A stretch of 64,000 bases of DNA. It comes from Bacillus sp. NTK074B. GTDB taxonomy: Bacteria > Bacillota > Bacilli > Bacillales > Bacillaceae_B. Where the stretch lies: NCBI RefSeq assembly GCF_017303375.1, contig NZ_JAFKOH010000010.1, positions 1 through 64,000 of the forward strand. Direction: 5' to 3'. The position numbers were made by a program, and so were the translations under genes. The notes below the pieces were generated by a model. That model was not told the origin of the DNA. It made no database searches and worked only from the letters and a program-made list of their open reading frames with translations. This document shows positions 13,800 through 22,583 of the stretch, piece after piece (within the stretch, counting starts at the first letter, position 1; every line of letters begins with the position of its first letter).

Positions 13800-14810
13800 A
13801 TGAAGCAGTTGAAACCCGTAGTGATCATCTTCTCAATCTTTATCAGCATCATTTTTATTGTACCCACTCTGCTGGTACTCCCATTTTCATCAGACAAGGA
13901 TACGGCAAACCTGGACGAAAAGCTGAAAAGCCCACCCGTGGAAGAATTGGCAGACTCGGTCGAGGTGGCGGTCTACCGTTCGAGCCAGGATCTCATTGAA
14001 AAGCTGCCCCTGGAGCAGTATGTAGTAGGTGTGGTGGCGGGTGAGATGCCGGCGGATTTTGAAGAGGAAGCCTTAAAGGCACAGGCTCTTGCAGCAAGGA
14101 CGTATATCGTGAATCAGTTACTTTCAGATGATTCCTCCGTGCCGAAGGGAGCCGATGTGACGGATACCGTATCCCATCAGGTGTATAAAAATCAAAAAGA
14201 ACTGGCCACCCTGTGGGGATCTGATTACGACTGGAAGATCAAGAAAATCTCAGCAGCGGTCCTTGAGACCAAGGGTAAGGTGCTGACATATGACAATAAG
14301 CCGATTACTGCCGCCTTCTTCTCAACGAGCAACGGCTACACGGAAAATTCAGAAGCGTATTGGGCCGATGATATTCCGTATTTACGAAGTGTGGAAAGCC
14401 CGTGGGATAAATCATCGCCGAAATTCGAGGACCAAAAAATCATCCCGATCAAGGAATTTGAACAGAAACTTGGCGTCACGCTGCCAAAGGATGGATCCGT
14501 CGGGACGATCACGTCAAGAACCGAGGGCAAGAGAGTGGCCAGCGTCGAAATTAACGGCAAGGGATTCTCAGGCCGTGAAATAAGAGAAAAATTAGAACTC
14601 CGATCATCAGACTTCACCTGGTATAAAAAAGACGATCACATTGTCATCGCCACGAAAGGATTCGGCCATGGCGTCGGTATGAGCCAATACGGAGCCAATG
14701 GGATGGCCAAGGAAGGCAAGGATTATCAGGACATCGTGACCCATTATTACAAAGATGTCAAAATCACAGAATCCAGTAAACTCCTTCAGAAGGTAACGGC
14801 ACAAAGATAA
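13800..14810 (+). CDS. spoIID: Stage II sporulation protein D (peptidoglycan lytic transglycosylase)
   Basis: SpoIID cleaves septal peptidoglycan in the mother cell during engulfment, working with SpoIIP and SpoIIM. The 336-residue protein has an N-terminal anchor (about 7-29), then the SpoIID domain: [32 protein letters not shown] with the catalytic Glu in GEMP, and the C-terminal [17 protein letters not shown] signature. The longer open frame to 13662 lacks a ribosome site; GGAGG at 13787-13791 supports ATG 13800, giving a protein the length of B. subtilis SpoIID. Confidence 0.95.
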   Translation: MKQLKPVVIIFSIFISIIFIVPTLLVLPFSSDKDTANLDEKLKSPPVEELADSVEVAVYRSSQDLIEKLPLEQYVVGVVAGEMPADFEEEALKAQALAARTYIVNQLLSDDSSVPKGADVTDTVSHQVYKNQKELATLWGSDYDWKIKKISAAVLETKGKVLTYDNKPITAAFFSTSNGYTENSEAYWADDIPYLRSVESPWDKSSPKFEDQKIIPIKEFEQKLGVTLPKDGSVGTITSRTEGKRVASVEINGKGFSGREIREKLELRSSDFTWYKKDDHIVIATKGFGHGVGMSQYGANGMAKEGKDYQDIVTHYYKDVKITESSKLLQKVTAQR

Positions 14811-14811
14811 G

Positions 14812-14856
14812 AAAAAGGATTGAGTTCGGTCTCGTGACCAGACTCAATCCTTTTTT
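14812..14856. terminator. Bidirectional terminator between spoIID and the VanZ-like gene
   Basis: AAAAAGGATTGAGT pairs with ACTCAATCCTTTTTT, with an inner GGTC...GACC stem. The A-rich and T-rich flanks can serve both converging genes; the VanZ-like stop codon is inside the hairpin. Confidence 0.92.
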
Positions 14857-15287
14857 AGATAGTCTTCAAATCTCCTCATCTTCTTTGTCAGCCCGTGATC
14901 CGGATTTCGGAAATAGGTGCGGTTCACAATCCAAAACAGGACCGTCACCCCGATCAGATCCTTGGCGGCATCGATCATCGTGGACGACCGATACGGAACG
15001 AAGGATTGATGGATCTCATCCACGAAGCCATAAAAGATGGAAATCAGTGCGGCGGTGAAATTCAGCGTGAACCGAAGCTTTGCGTGAGCAAGCAAGGCAA
15101 TCACGAATAATCCATACAAGATGCCGAATTCGACTAAGTGAAGGGACTCTTTCACAAACCGGTCCACGCCGTCATCCGGGATCCGTAACACGGCATCATC
15201 GGGATTGCTCGACATGACCCAAATCAAGATCATATAAAGAAAAGGCGCGGCCGTCAGCATATATTTAAGTAACTTCTTCATATTCAT
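14844..15287 (-). CDS. VanZ-like family membrane protein
   Basis: A 147-residue protein with four predicted helices. It carries VanZ-family features: WVMSSNPDD near residue 24, ESLHLVEFGILYGLF, and YGFVDEIHQSFVPYRSSTMIDAAKDLIG (about 90-117). Family members include VanZ of teicoplanin resistance, but most chromosomal ones are uncharacterised envelope proteins. A longer frame to 15368 is open; AAAGGA just upstream favours ATG 15287 (MNMKKLL) or ATG 15281. It converges on spoIID and shares its terminator. Confidence 0.82.
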   Translation of the reverse strand: MNMKKLLKYMLTAAPFLYMILIWVMSSNPDDAVLRIPDDGVDRFVKESLHLVEFGILYGLFVIALLAHAKLRFTLNFTAALISIFYGFVDEIHQSFVPYRSSTMIDAAKDLIGVTVLFWIVNRTYFRNPDHGLTKKMRRFEDYLKKD

Positions 15288-15424
15288 GTCGTCCTTTCTG
15301 TTTTTATTATTGTACCATGCAGGGTGATAACGGGAATCTCTTAGATTGATATTTCCTGGGTTTGTCACATGTTGACTAATTTCCAGCTTTTCATATTTTA
15401 GTTATATTAGAACCTTATTCTTAT

Positions 15425-15504
15425 AAGTTGATTGAAGCGTAAGGTGCTCGACTCCTGGGGGAAGGCTCACCGCCAGCCCCGCGGAAATCAACCAACACAC
15501 GCTT
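15425..15504. repeat. Truncated copy of a dispersed Bacillaceae repeat
   Basis: The stretch GTTGATTGAAGCG...GACTCCTGGGGGAA...GGCTCACCGCCAGCCCCGCGG AAATCAACCA resembles the widespread GTTGATTGGAGC...GAGGCTCACCGCACGCCCCGCGGAAA...CAACCA family of Bacillaceae intergenic repeats, with the middle missing. GTTGATT and AATCAAC are terminal inverted arms. Recognition is from memory. It lies in the gene-free stretch 15288-15643. Confidence 0.6.
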
Positions 15505-15595
15505 TTTTAATAAAAATGTCAATGAATTTCACAATCCATACATATTCCTCCCCACTTTGTCGAAACATAAGAAATTAAAAATTTTTTGCCAATGT

Positions 15596-15625
15596 GTATA
15601 TATTTTCAGAATTCTGTTCAGAATG
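15596..15625 (+). promoter_or_regulatory. Candidate sigma-F promoter of spoIIQ
   Basis: GTATA (15596-15600), a 15-bp spacer and GTTCAGAATG (15616-15625) match the sigma-F consensus GYATA-N15-GGNNANANTR at all but one position. It implies a very short leader before ATG 15644, which is the main reason for caution. Confidence 0.5.
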
Positions 15626-15643
15626 ATTGCAGAGGTGATGAAA

Positions 15644-16519
15644 ATGAGAGAGGAAGAAAAGAAACACCCTTCTCAAAACTTTTTGAAAAGACGTTGGGCA
15701 TACCCAGCAATCTATTTAGCAAGTGCAGCAATCATTATCACGGGGATTCTGTGGTACCAGGCAGGAAATGATGTAAACGAGAAAGCCAAGGATTACAGCT
15801 ATGATGGAGTTCCTACCGATAATGAGTTCAACCAGCCTGCAGAAGAAGTCAATCGTTCATTGGAAAACTTTGTAATGCCTGTTTCAAGTCCTGAAGATAC
15901 AGTTATCGAAAAACAATTCTACGACACTGAAGCGTCAGCCGAAGAACAGGAAGCAGCCCTAGTCGTTTATGGAAACATGTACTATCCGAACCAGGGAGTC
16001 GACATCTCGAAAGATGGGAAAGAATTCGATGTACTGGCTGCCATGAGCGGTACCGTCACAAAGGTTCAAGAAGATTCCCTACTTGGGAACACGATTGAAA
16101 TCGAGCACAGCAAAGGCATCGTGACTCGTTATCAATCAGTGAAAGACTTTGAAGTCGCGGTTGGAGATGTAGTCGATCAAGGACAAGCCATTGCGAAAGC
16201 AGGAAAGAGCTTATTCAATGAAGAAGCGGGCGTTCACGTACACTTTGAAATCCGTAAAGCGGATGTAGCCGTGAATCCACTGGAATACTTCAATAAGTCT
16301 CTTGCCACACTTCAAGAGGCACAGCTTGAAGACAAGAAAGTTTCAGGTGAACAGCCGGATGCAGAAGCTGCAGAAGAAAATGCCGTAGAAGATCAAGCTA
16401 GCGAGAACAAAGCTACTGAAGACAAAGGCGAAGCTGAAGAAAACAAGTCCACTGATGAAAAGCAGGACCAGGCCAAGCCGAAACAAGAAAGCCAAGACAA
16501 CGCTAAAGACGAAGAGTAA
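15644..16519 (+). CDS. spoIIQ: Stage II sporulation protein Q
   Basis: SpoIIQ is made in the forespore and forms the SpoIIQ-SpoIIIAH channel that supports engulfment and late forespore gene expression. The 291-residue protein has a cytoplasmic REEEKK head, one membrane helix (about 20-42), a LytM domain (about 100-215) and a Glu/Lys/Asp-rich tail. In the LytM domain HVHFEIRK is kept, but the first zinc-ligand His is Gln in NQGVDI, so it should be enzymatically inactive, as in B. subtilis SpoIIQ. ATG 15644 gives MREEEKK; upstream in-frame codons to 15557 lack a ribosome site. Confidence 0.95.
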   Translation: MREEEKKHPSQNFLKRRWAYPAIYLASAAIIITGILWYQAGNDVNEKAKDYSYDGVPTDNEFNQPAEEVNRSLENFVMPVSSPEDTVIEKQFYDTEASAEEQEAALVVYGNMYYPNQGVDISKDGKEFDVLAAMSGTVTKVQEDSLLGNTIEIEHSKGIVTRYQSVKDFEVAVGDVVDQGQAIAKAGKSLFNEEAGVHVHFEIRKADVAVNPLEYFNKSLATLQEAQLEDKKVSGEQPDAEAAEENAVEDQASENKATEDKGEAEENKSTDEKQDQAKPKQESQDNAKDEE

Positions 16520-16530
16520 TCAAATAAATG

Positions 16531-16563
16531 AAGACTGGCCTTTTTACAGGTCAGTCTTTTTTT
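16531..16563 (+). terminator. Terminator of spoIIQ
   Basis: AAGACTGGCC and GGTCAGTCTT form a 10-bp stem with one mismatch, followed by a T-run. Confidence 0.9.
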
Positions 16564-16839
16564 ATATGCCAAAAAATTTCCTTGGAAATTCGACAGAGTG
16601 GAAGCTTTGCTGGGAAAATGTTTCTATCGTAAATATATATACAAAGAGGATCACAATCTGAAATAACCTTATTTCAGTAAAATGAAAGATAAAAAAGTGA
16701 CGTGGTCATGTCGTTATTTGTTTATTGACCAAGCTTTTCCCAGTAAAGATAATGAATGCATATATAAATTTCAGAAAATTAAGTCTCTTGCAGATGGGAG
16801 GTTATCGAGAACCAAGACTAGCATTAAGGAGGTGAAACG
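16564..16839. other. Gene-free region before the symporter operon
   Basis: AT-rich. It contains a short TGGTCA...TGACCA inverted repeat (about 16704-16730) that could be an operator for the downstream operon. I find no ORF with a ribosome site and no clear promoter. Confidence 0.4.
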
Positions 16840-17022
16840 TTGATTTCCTTCATGGCATTTTTACTTATCACAGGTGGGTGTATCATCCTTGCCCTCAGAA
16901 AAAAGCGGGCATTCTTTCTGACCATTCCATTTCTGTCTTTATTCATTTATTTTATTGTTCAGATCGCCATCGTTCCGGTGCCGTTTTTTGAAACCGTGAA
17001 ATTCATTTTCAGTTTAAAATAA
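16840..17022 (+). CDS. Small two-helix membrane protein, first gene of the symporter operon
   Basis: A 60-residue hydrophobic protein with two membrane segments (about 2-18 and 24-46) split by a basic RKKRAF loop. Start is TTG, supported by a strong AAGGAGGTG site (16827-16835). I do not recognise the family. It is 24 bp upstream of the DUF4212 gene on the same strand, so it may belong to the transporter complex. Confidence 0.7.
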   Translation: MISFMAFLLITGGCIILALRKKRAFFLTIPFLSLFIYFIVQIAIVPVPFFETVKFIFSLK

Positions 17023-17046
17023 TGAGCTTGAAAAGGGGTTACATAC

Positions 17047-17349
17047 ATGAAGAAGATTGATAGAGCGAAAGCCGATCAGTATTTTAAAGAAAAAAATCGA
17101 TATATGGCGCTGTACTTAGTCATCTGGCTCCTTTCTTCCTTTGGTGTGGTGCTGTTTGCCGAACGTCTGTCCACGTTCGCCATCAACGGATTTCCGTTCC
17201 ATTATTTCATGGGGGCACAGGGGTCGATCATCATTTTCATCATCCTGCTTTATGTCAATGCGAAGGTGAGTGACAGTATCGACCGGAAATATGGACTTGA
17301 TGAAAGGAAAAATGAACAGATCAGCTATGGGAAGACGCTGGATCATTAA
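17047..17349 (+). CDS. Sodium/solute symporter small subunit (DUF4212)
   Basis: A 100-residue protein with two membrane helices (about 20-42 and 53-73). The amphipathic N-terminus ADQYFKEKNRYMALYLVIWLLSSFG and C-terminal DRKYGLDE match the DUF4212 / Na-symport small-subunit family, which is always encoded beside a large SSS-family subunit, as here. Substrate is unknown; related pairs are annotated as acetate/cation symporters. Confidence 0.85.
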   Translation: MKKIDRAKADQYFKEKNRYMALYLVIWLLSSFGVVLFAERLSTFAINGFPFHYFMGAQGSIIIFIILLYVNAKVSDSIDRKYGLDERKNEQISYGKTLDH

Positions 17350-17382
17350 ACTAAAAAGAGAAGAAACAGGGGGAAAGAATGA

Positions 17383-19050
17383 ATGGATACTCAGTTTATC
17401 GTATCGACGTCTATTATTCTCTTGACGTTTGCGTTATATATCGGCATTGCAGTTTATAACAAAGCGAAGGCGACATCGGACTTCTATGTAGCGGGTCGCG
17501 GAGTTCCACCGGTCTTCAATGGGATGGCGATCGGGGCCGACTGGATGAGTGCGGCTTCATTCATTGGACTGGCGGGTACCGTTATGATCCTCGGCTATGA
17601 TGGACTTGCCTATATCATGGGCTGGACGGGAGGATATCTATTATTGACCTTCCTGCTCGCCCCGCAGCTCAGGAAGTACGGGAGATATACGGTGCCGGAA
17701 TTTATCGGGGACCGGTACAACAGCCATACGGCTCGGGTCATTGCCGCCATCTGTACGATCATTATCAGCTTCACGTACTCGATTGGCCAGCTGTCCGGAT
17801 CGGGTGTCGTCATCGGGCGTCTTTTCGAAATTGATGCCAAAGTCGGTACGATGATCGGGGTCGTCCTCATCGCCTTCTATGCGGCGTTCGGGGGGATGAA
17901 GGGGATCACGTGGACACAGGTAGCTCAGTATATCGTGTTGATCATTGCCTACTTAATTCCCGTCATCTTCATGTCCCTCCAGATAACAGGGAATCCTGCC
18001 CCGTGGCTCTCTTATGGGGAGCTGGTGGGGAAAATCGGTGAACTCGACCGAGAGCTTGGCGTTTCGGAATACTTCGCTCCTTTTACCAACGGGACGAAGT
18101 GGCAGTTCCTCGCCCTCATGTTCACCTTGATGGCCGGTACAGCAGGACTTCCCCACGTCATCGTCAGGTTTTATACGGTATCGACGATGAAGGCGGCTCG
18201 CTGGTCGGGGGCATGGGCACTGCTCTTCATCGGTCTTCTCTATCTTTCAGCGCCTGCTTATGCGGCGTTCTCCCGGTTTATTCTGATGACCAAAGTAGCG
18301 GGAAGCAAAATCAGCGACCTGCCAGCCTGGACGACGTCATGGGTGGATACGGGGAAACTGCAGGTGGCCGATGCGAATGGGGACGGAATCCTTCAATGGA
18401 AGGAGATCATTATCTCGAATGATATCGTCGTCATGGCGACGCCTGAGATTGCGAACCTCGGCGTGTTCGTCATCGGACTTGTCGCAGCCGGCGCCATGGC
18501 AGCGGCCCTGTCGACGGCGGGAGGATTGATGATCGCCATATCTTCTTCCTTTGCCCATGATATTTACTACCGGGTTTTCAAGCCGAATGCGACAGAGCGG
18601 AACCGTCTGGCGGTTGCACGCTGGTCGATCGTAGTGGCGACAGTCCTCGCCGGAGTGGTTGCGCTGAATCCGCCGGGAGTCATCACTCAAATCGTTGCCT
18701 GGGCCTTCGCCCTGGCCTCAGGAACGTTTTTCCCGGCCCTGTTGCTCGGAGTCTGGTGGAAGCGCTCCAACGCCCAGGGGGTGATCGCAGGGATGCTTGT
18801 GGGCCTCGCCGTGACCCTCACGTATATCTTCCTGGCGCGTTCAGGCGTCACCTTATTTGGAATCATTGATACGGGAGCAGGTGTGTTTGGAGCGACGTCA
18901 GCAGCCATCGCCAATATCGTGGTGTCCCTTATGACGAAAGCTCCTTCTCAGAAGATCCAGGAAGAAGTAATGGATCTCCGTTATCCGGAACAAATGACGT
19001 TTAGAGACGGGGAAGTTTGGGTGGATGACGAGGTAGAGTTTAAAGGGTGA
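17383..19050 (+). CDS. SSS-family sodium/solute symporter large subunit (VC_2705 type)
   Basis: A 555-residue polytopic protein with about 13 helices. SSS signatures include DFYVAGRGVPPVFNGMAIGADWMSAASFIG and GTAGLPHVIVRFYTV. The class is the large subunit paired with DUF4212, often called cation acetate symporter; substrate is not proven. Unusual for a transporter, a loop at about residues 330-341 reads DANGDGILQWKE, a canonical EF-hand calcium loop with all ligand positions. Ribosome site AGGGGGAAAG precedes ATG 17383. GC content is higher than in flanking genes. Confidence 0.88.
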   Translation: MDTQFIVSTSIILLTFALYIGIAVYNKAKATSDFYVAGRGVPPVFNGMAIGADWMSAASFIGLAGTVMILGYDGLAYIMGWTGGYLLLTFLLAPQLRKYGRYTVPEFIGDRYNSHTARVIAAICTIIISFTYSIGQLSGSGVVIGRLFEIDAKVGTMIGVVLIAFYAAFGGMKGITWTQVAQYIVLIIAYLIPVIFMSLQITGNPAPWLSYGELVGKIGELDRELGVSEYFAPFTNGTKWQFLALMFTLMAGTAGLPHVIVRFYTVSTMKAARWSGAWALLFIGLLYLSAPAYAAFSRFILMTKVAGSKISDLPAWTTSWVDTGKLQVADANGDGILQWKEIIISNDIVVMATPEIANLGVFVIGLVAAGAMAAALSTAGGLMIAISSSFAHDIYYRVFKPNATERNRLAVARWSIVVATVLAGVVALNPPGVITQIVAWAFALASGTFFPALLLGVWWKRSNAQGVIAGMLVGLAVTLTYIFLARSGVTLFGIIDTGAGVFGATSAAIANIVVSLMTKAPSQKIQEEVMDLRYPEQMTFRDGEVWVDDEVEFKG

Positions 19051-19089
19051 GAAGTGTTTTTAATAAAAAATATGAAATGCAGCATTACT

Positions 19090-19125
19090 GAAACTCGCCG
19101 TAGTGAATATGGCGAGTTTCTTTAT
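19090..19125 (+). terminator. Terminator of the symporter operon
   Basis: GAAACTCGCC and GGCGAGTTTC form a 10-bp stem with an 11-nt loop, followed by TTTATT. Confidence 0.85.
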
Positions 19126-19165
19126 TCAGAATAGGTTTTTCCTTTATAGAAGAGCCAGCATATAA

Positions 19166-19360
19166 GCGGAGATATTCCGGTTAAAGTCAGCTGAACATTA
19201 TTTTTGAGCGAAATAAGCGGAGATTTTCCGCTAACGAGCAGAAAAAACGACCCATATTCGTATGATTGAGCAAATAGGCGGAATCTTTCCGTCTATTTCA
19301 GCTTTTTAGTAGTATCCATAACTAATTAAGCGGAATTTTTACGTCTAATTATCAGCTCTG
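19166..19360. repeat. Four degenerate units with core GCGGAGATTTTCCG
   Basis: GCGG cores start at 19166, 19217, 19278 and 19330 (steps 51, 61 and 52 bp). The core is semi-palindromic (CGGA...TCCG) and is followed about 21-23 bp later by a CAGC/GCAG element in each unit. Flanks AAATAAG and GAGC also recur. It lies in the 843-bp gene-free stretch 19051-19893, where otherwise only the terminator and one REP copy are seen. Confidence 0.75.
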
Positions 19361-19574
19361 AAGCTCGATTTCCCATGCGCCCCATCTTGAAACCAGATGC
19401 GGTGATCGGCAGCTTTCATTCATTTACAGGTAAGGCATTTTTCATATAAAGAAAATCATCAATGATCAGACAATTAACTGAAATCATCGACTCATTTCTC
19501 AGGAAATAGTGGAGAGAAAGAGAATGTATACACATGATGTCGAAACATATGTCATCTCCTCACATTTCCCCGGG

Positions 19575-19588
19575 AAGGTCCGTCCCTC
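19575..19588 (-). repeat. REP element, one mismatch
   Basis: AAGGTCCGTCCCTC is the reverse complement of GAGGGACGGACCTC with one change. It is a solitary copy in the spoIIID upstream region. Confidence 0.85.
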
Positions 19589-19893
19589 CATTTATTTTTC
19601 AGAAAATTCAATCGAAACCTTGTCCTTATTGTGTTTTTTGTGCATATATGTGGGCACAAGCTAATAAAATGAAACAAACCTATCAAAATAGAGAGTGTTT
19701 GAGGTGAGGAATCGTCGTTATACCATCGATCATTAGCTGAATATTTGTTTATACGTTGTAACATCAGGAAGCTGTCGCCATAAATAAGGCTTTCTGCCGT
19801 TTGCCCATGGGTAAAGGGTCTGCACTATATCATTGATGCGAAAGCGAGTCTCATTTCACACTTCTCACATCCAATTTAGGGAGGTCGAGTGGT

Positions 19894-20154
19894 GTGCACG
19901 ATTACATCAAAGAGAGAACAATCAAGATTGGTAAGTATATCGTGGAGACGAAAAAAACTGTTCGTGTAATTGCGAAGGAGTTTGGCGTGTCCAAAAGTAC
20001 TGTCCATAAAGATTTAACAGAACGACTGCCAGAAATTAATCCGGATCTCGCAAATGAAGTCAAAACCATACTTGATTACCATAAATCTATCCGGCATCTA
20101 CGAGGTGGAGAGGCAACCAAGCAAAAGTACAAAAAAGAAGAGCTCCACAGCTAA
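19894..20154 (+). CDS. spoIIID: Sporulation transcription factor SpoIIID
   Basis: An 86-residue DNA-binding protein that switches the mother-cell programme between sigma-E and sigma-K. The sequence from HDYIKERTIKIGKYIVETKK through the helix-turn-helix VRVIAKEFGVSKSTVHKDLTERLP is nearly identical to B. subtilis SpoIIID; the basic C-terminal arm YHKSIRHLRGGEATKQKYKKEE also contacts DNA in the family. Start is GTG with GGGAGGT upstream. Position directly before mbl is conserved. Confidence 0.97.
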   Translation: MHDYIKERTIKIGKYIVETKKTVRVIAKEFGVSKSTVHKDLTERLPEINPDLANEVKTILDYHKSIRHLRGGEATKQKYKKEELHS

Positions 20155-20161
20155 CCAAAAT

Positions 20162-20203
20162 ACGCCAAGCCCCAGAGTGATGGGTCATGCTTGGTGTGTT
20201 TTT
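20162..20203 (+). terminator. Terminator of spoIIID
   Basis: ACGCCAAGC (20162-20170) pairs with GCTTGGTGT (20189-20197), followed by GTTTTT. Confidence 0.8.
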
Positions 20204-20264
20204 ATGTTTGTAGGTGTTAGAGTGAAAATTTGTACGAAATTAGACTGCTGATTATTCCGTTTTT

Positions 20265-20376
20265 TTCAGGAGAATAATGAGGAAAGTTCAGCAGGTGAAT
20301 ATCGTCTGAAATTCAGCAGCTGCTTTCACGAACCATTTTACCTGTCAAAAACCAGCATACGATCAGCAGCTGAACA
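20265..20376. repeat. Loose repeats of TTCAGCAGCTG
   Basis: TTCAGG, TTCAGCAG, TTCAGCAG and ATCAGCAGCTG occur at about 20265, 20287, 20312 and 20362 with irregular spacing. It resembles the other intergenic phrase arrays but is weaker. Confidence 0.45.
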
Positions 20377-20475
20377 TAATCACCACCATCCCCCAATAAA
20401 TCTTAACACTCCTGTAACATCCACACCCTAACCACCTATCTATTTCCAATTAAATAACAATCTCAATACATTTTT

Positions 20476-20516
20476 TTGACAAATACCATCTCACTTCGAC
20501 ATATTTATGGTAAAAT
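20476..20516 (+). promoter_or_regulatory. Possible promoter elements upstream of mbl
   Basis: TTGACA at 20476-20481 and the extended -10 TGGTAAAAT at 20508-20516 are both good elements, but they are too far apart (29 bp between hexamers) to be one promoter. The extended -10 alone is the better candidate. Confidence 0.35.
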
Positions 20517-20626
20517 AATTAATTAGGTGAAAGTTCTGCCTTAACGTTAAAACGTAATGACATACTAGTGAAATCATAGATGAATGACGTTCATGAATTT
20601 GTAGGAGAAGAAGGGAGAAACATAAG

Positions 20627-21637
20627 ATGTTTGCGAAAGATATTGGGATTGACCTTGGTACGGCTAATGTATTGATTCATGTAAAAGGAAAGGGAATCGT
20701 CTTGAATGAGCCATCGGTTGTGGCGCTTGATAAGAATACGGGGAAGGTATTGGCTGTTGGAGAAGAGGCACGCCGCATGGTTGGACGTACTCCTGGGAAT
20801 ATCGTGGCGACCCGCCCGTTAAAAGACGGAGTCATCGCTGACTTTGATGTTACAGAAGCAATGTTGAAGCATTTCATTAACAAGCTGAATGTAAAGGGTT
20901 TCCTTTCAAAGCCACGCATCTTGATCTGTTGCCCTACAAACATCACGAGCGTTGAGCAAAAGGCGATCAGGGAAGCGGCTGAAAAGAGCGGCGGAAAGAA
21001 AATCTATCTGGAAGAAGAGCCAAAGGTGGCGGCAATCGGTGCCGGCATGGACATCTTCAATCCAACGGGTAATATGGTCGTGGATATCGGTGGAGGAACG
21101 ACGGATGTAGCGGTTCTTTCCATGGGTGACATCGTAACGAGTCAGTCCATCAAAATGGCCGGAGATAAATTTGATCACGAAATTCTGAATTATATTAAAA
21201 AAGAGTACAAGCTTCTGATCGGGGAGCGTACAGCTGAAGATATCAAGGTGAACATCGGAACGGTATTCTCTGAGACACTTGATGAAGACCGCAGAGAAAT
21301 GAGCATCCGCGGCCGTGACATGGTATCTGGTCTGCCTCGTACCATCACTGTGACGTCGAAAGAGATCGAAGGGGCGCTTCGTGAATCAGTGGCTGTCATC
21401 GTCCAGGCTGCAAAGAATGTCCTTGAGAAGACTCCGCCTGAATTATCAGCGGATATCATTGACCGTGGAGTCATCTTAACGGGTGGTGGGGCCCTTCTTC
21501 ACGGAATGGACACCCTGCTTGCAGAAGAATTGAAAGTACCTGTATTAATTGCTGAGAACCCGATGGATTGCGTAGCAATAGGGACAGGATTGATGCTTGA
21601 GAACATCGATAAAATTTCCAGAAGAAGAATCGTGTAA
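20627..21637 (+). CDS. mbl: MreB-like actin homologue Mbl
   Basis: Mbl forms membrane-associated actin-like filaments that guide lateral-wall synthesis. The 336-residue protein has phosphate loops IGIDLGTANVLIH (residues 6-18) and VVDIGGGTTDVAVLSMGD, and the adenosine motif GVILTGGGALLHGMD. Sequence and position between spoIIID and flhO distinguish it from MreB and MreBH. Ribosome site AAGAAGGGAG precedes the ATG. Confidence 0.97.
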   Translation: MFAKDIGIDLGTANVLIHVKGKGIVLNEPSVVALDKNTGKVLAVGEEARRMVGRTPGNIVATRPLKDGVIADFDVTEAMLKHFINKLNVKGFLSKPRILICCPTNITSVEQKAIREAAEKSGGKKIYLEEEPKVAAIGAGMDIFNPTGNMVVDIGGGTTDVAVLSMGDIVTSQSIKMAGDKFDHEILNYIKKEYKLLIGERTAEDIKVNIGTVFSETLDEDRREMSIRGRDMVSGLPRTITVTSKEIEGALRESVAVIVQAAKNVLEKTPPELSADIIDRGVILTGGGALLHGMDTLLAEELKVPVLIAENPMDCVAIGTGLMLENIDKISRRRIV

Positions 21638-21684
21638 AACGATCGCACCATGGATCCGATATAACCGTTAAGAGGTGAAAGTAG

Positions 21685-22527
21685 ATGTTTAGAGGATTTT
21701 ATACAGTAGCATCCGGCATGCTTTCTCAACAGCGCAGGACCGAGATGCTGACGAACAATATGTCCAATGCCAACACACCGGGTTATAAGGCGGATCAGGC
21801 TTCCATGCGGGCATTTCCAGAAATGCTGATGGATCGGATGGATTCTACGTCGGTTCCCACCGAGAAAACATTAACCCTTCCTTTTAACCAAAGAGTGGGG
21901 AAACTGAATACAGGTGTATACATGCAGGAAACCATCCCTTCCTTTGTTCAAGGTGACCTTCAGGAAACGGGTCGTGGCTTGGATGTGGCCCTGTTGGATG
22001 GTTCTATGCCATTGGACGAAGAGACGGGAATCCGGGGATCGGTGTTCCTGACGGTGGAAGGACCGGATGGAAGTCCACGCTATACGCGTAACGGAAATCT
22101 GACGGTGAACGGAAACGGCTTCCTCACCACGAACAGCGGATTTTATGTATTGGATGACAATGGTGACAGGATCCAGCTCGATCGTGATCAGTTCACGGTT
22201 GGTGAAAAGGGGCAGATCCTTGTCGGGGATAACGCAGTGGCCACATTGGGAGTGGGATATTCCAACAATCCCAATGTGCTGGTCAAGCAGGGAGACGGGC
22301 TGCTTTCAAGAGAAGACAACGCAGCTCTTCCTGATGCCTATGAACAGGAAAACGTTTCTTTTAACACTAAACAAGGCTTCCTGGAGCGGTCCAACGTCGA
22401 TGCTTCCCGTACAATGACAGACATGATGTCGGCATACCGGGCATTTGAAGCCAACCAGAAGGTGCTTCAGGCTTATGACCGCAGCATGGAAAAGGCGGCC
22501 AACGAAATCGGCCGGGTCAACGGATAG
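21685..22527 (+). CDS. flhO: Flagellar basal-body rod/hook protein FlhO
   Basis: A 280-residue distal-rod type protein of the FlgF/FlgG family. The N-terminus GFYTVASGMLSQQRRTEMLTNNMSNANTPGYKAD is the Flg_bb_rod motif, and the C-terminus NVDASRTMTDMMSAYRAFEANQKVLQAYDRSMEKA is the Flg_bbr_C motif. Pairing with flhP after mbl is as in B. subtilis. Exported by the flagellar type III apparatus, so no Sec signal is expected. Confidence 0.94.
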   Translation: MFRGFYTVASGMLSQQRRTEMLTNNMSNANTPGYKADQASMRAFPEMLMDRMDSTSVPTEKTLTLPFNQRVGKLNTGVYMQETIPSFVQGDLQETGRGLDVALLDGSMPLDEETGIRGSVFLTVEGPDGSPRYTRNGNLTVNGNGFLTTNSGFYVLDDNGDRIQLDRDQFTVGEKGQILVGDNAVATLGVGYSNNPNVLVKQGDGLLSREDNAALPDAYEQENVSFNTKQGFLERSNVDASRTMTDMMSAYRAFEANQKVLQAYDRSMEKAANEIGRVNG

Positions 22528-22583
22528 CAAGTATTGTAAATGAATTACGCCACTGAATACCTTATAATAGGGGAGAACGTGTC

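Noticed and set aside
19552-19764. 70-codon minus-strand ORF in the spoIIID upstream region
   Set aside because: No ribosome site, includes a REP copy and has unlikely composition.
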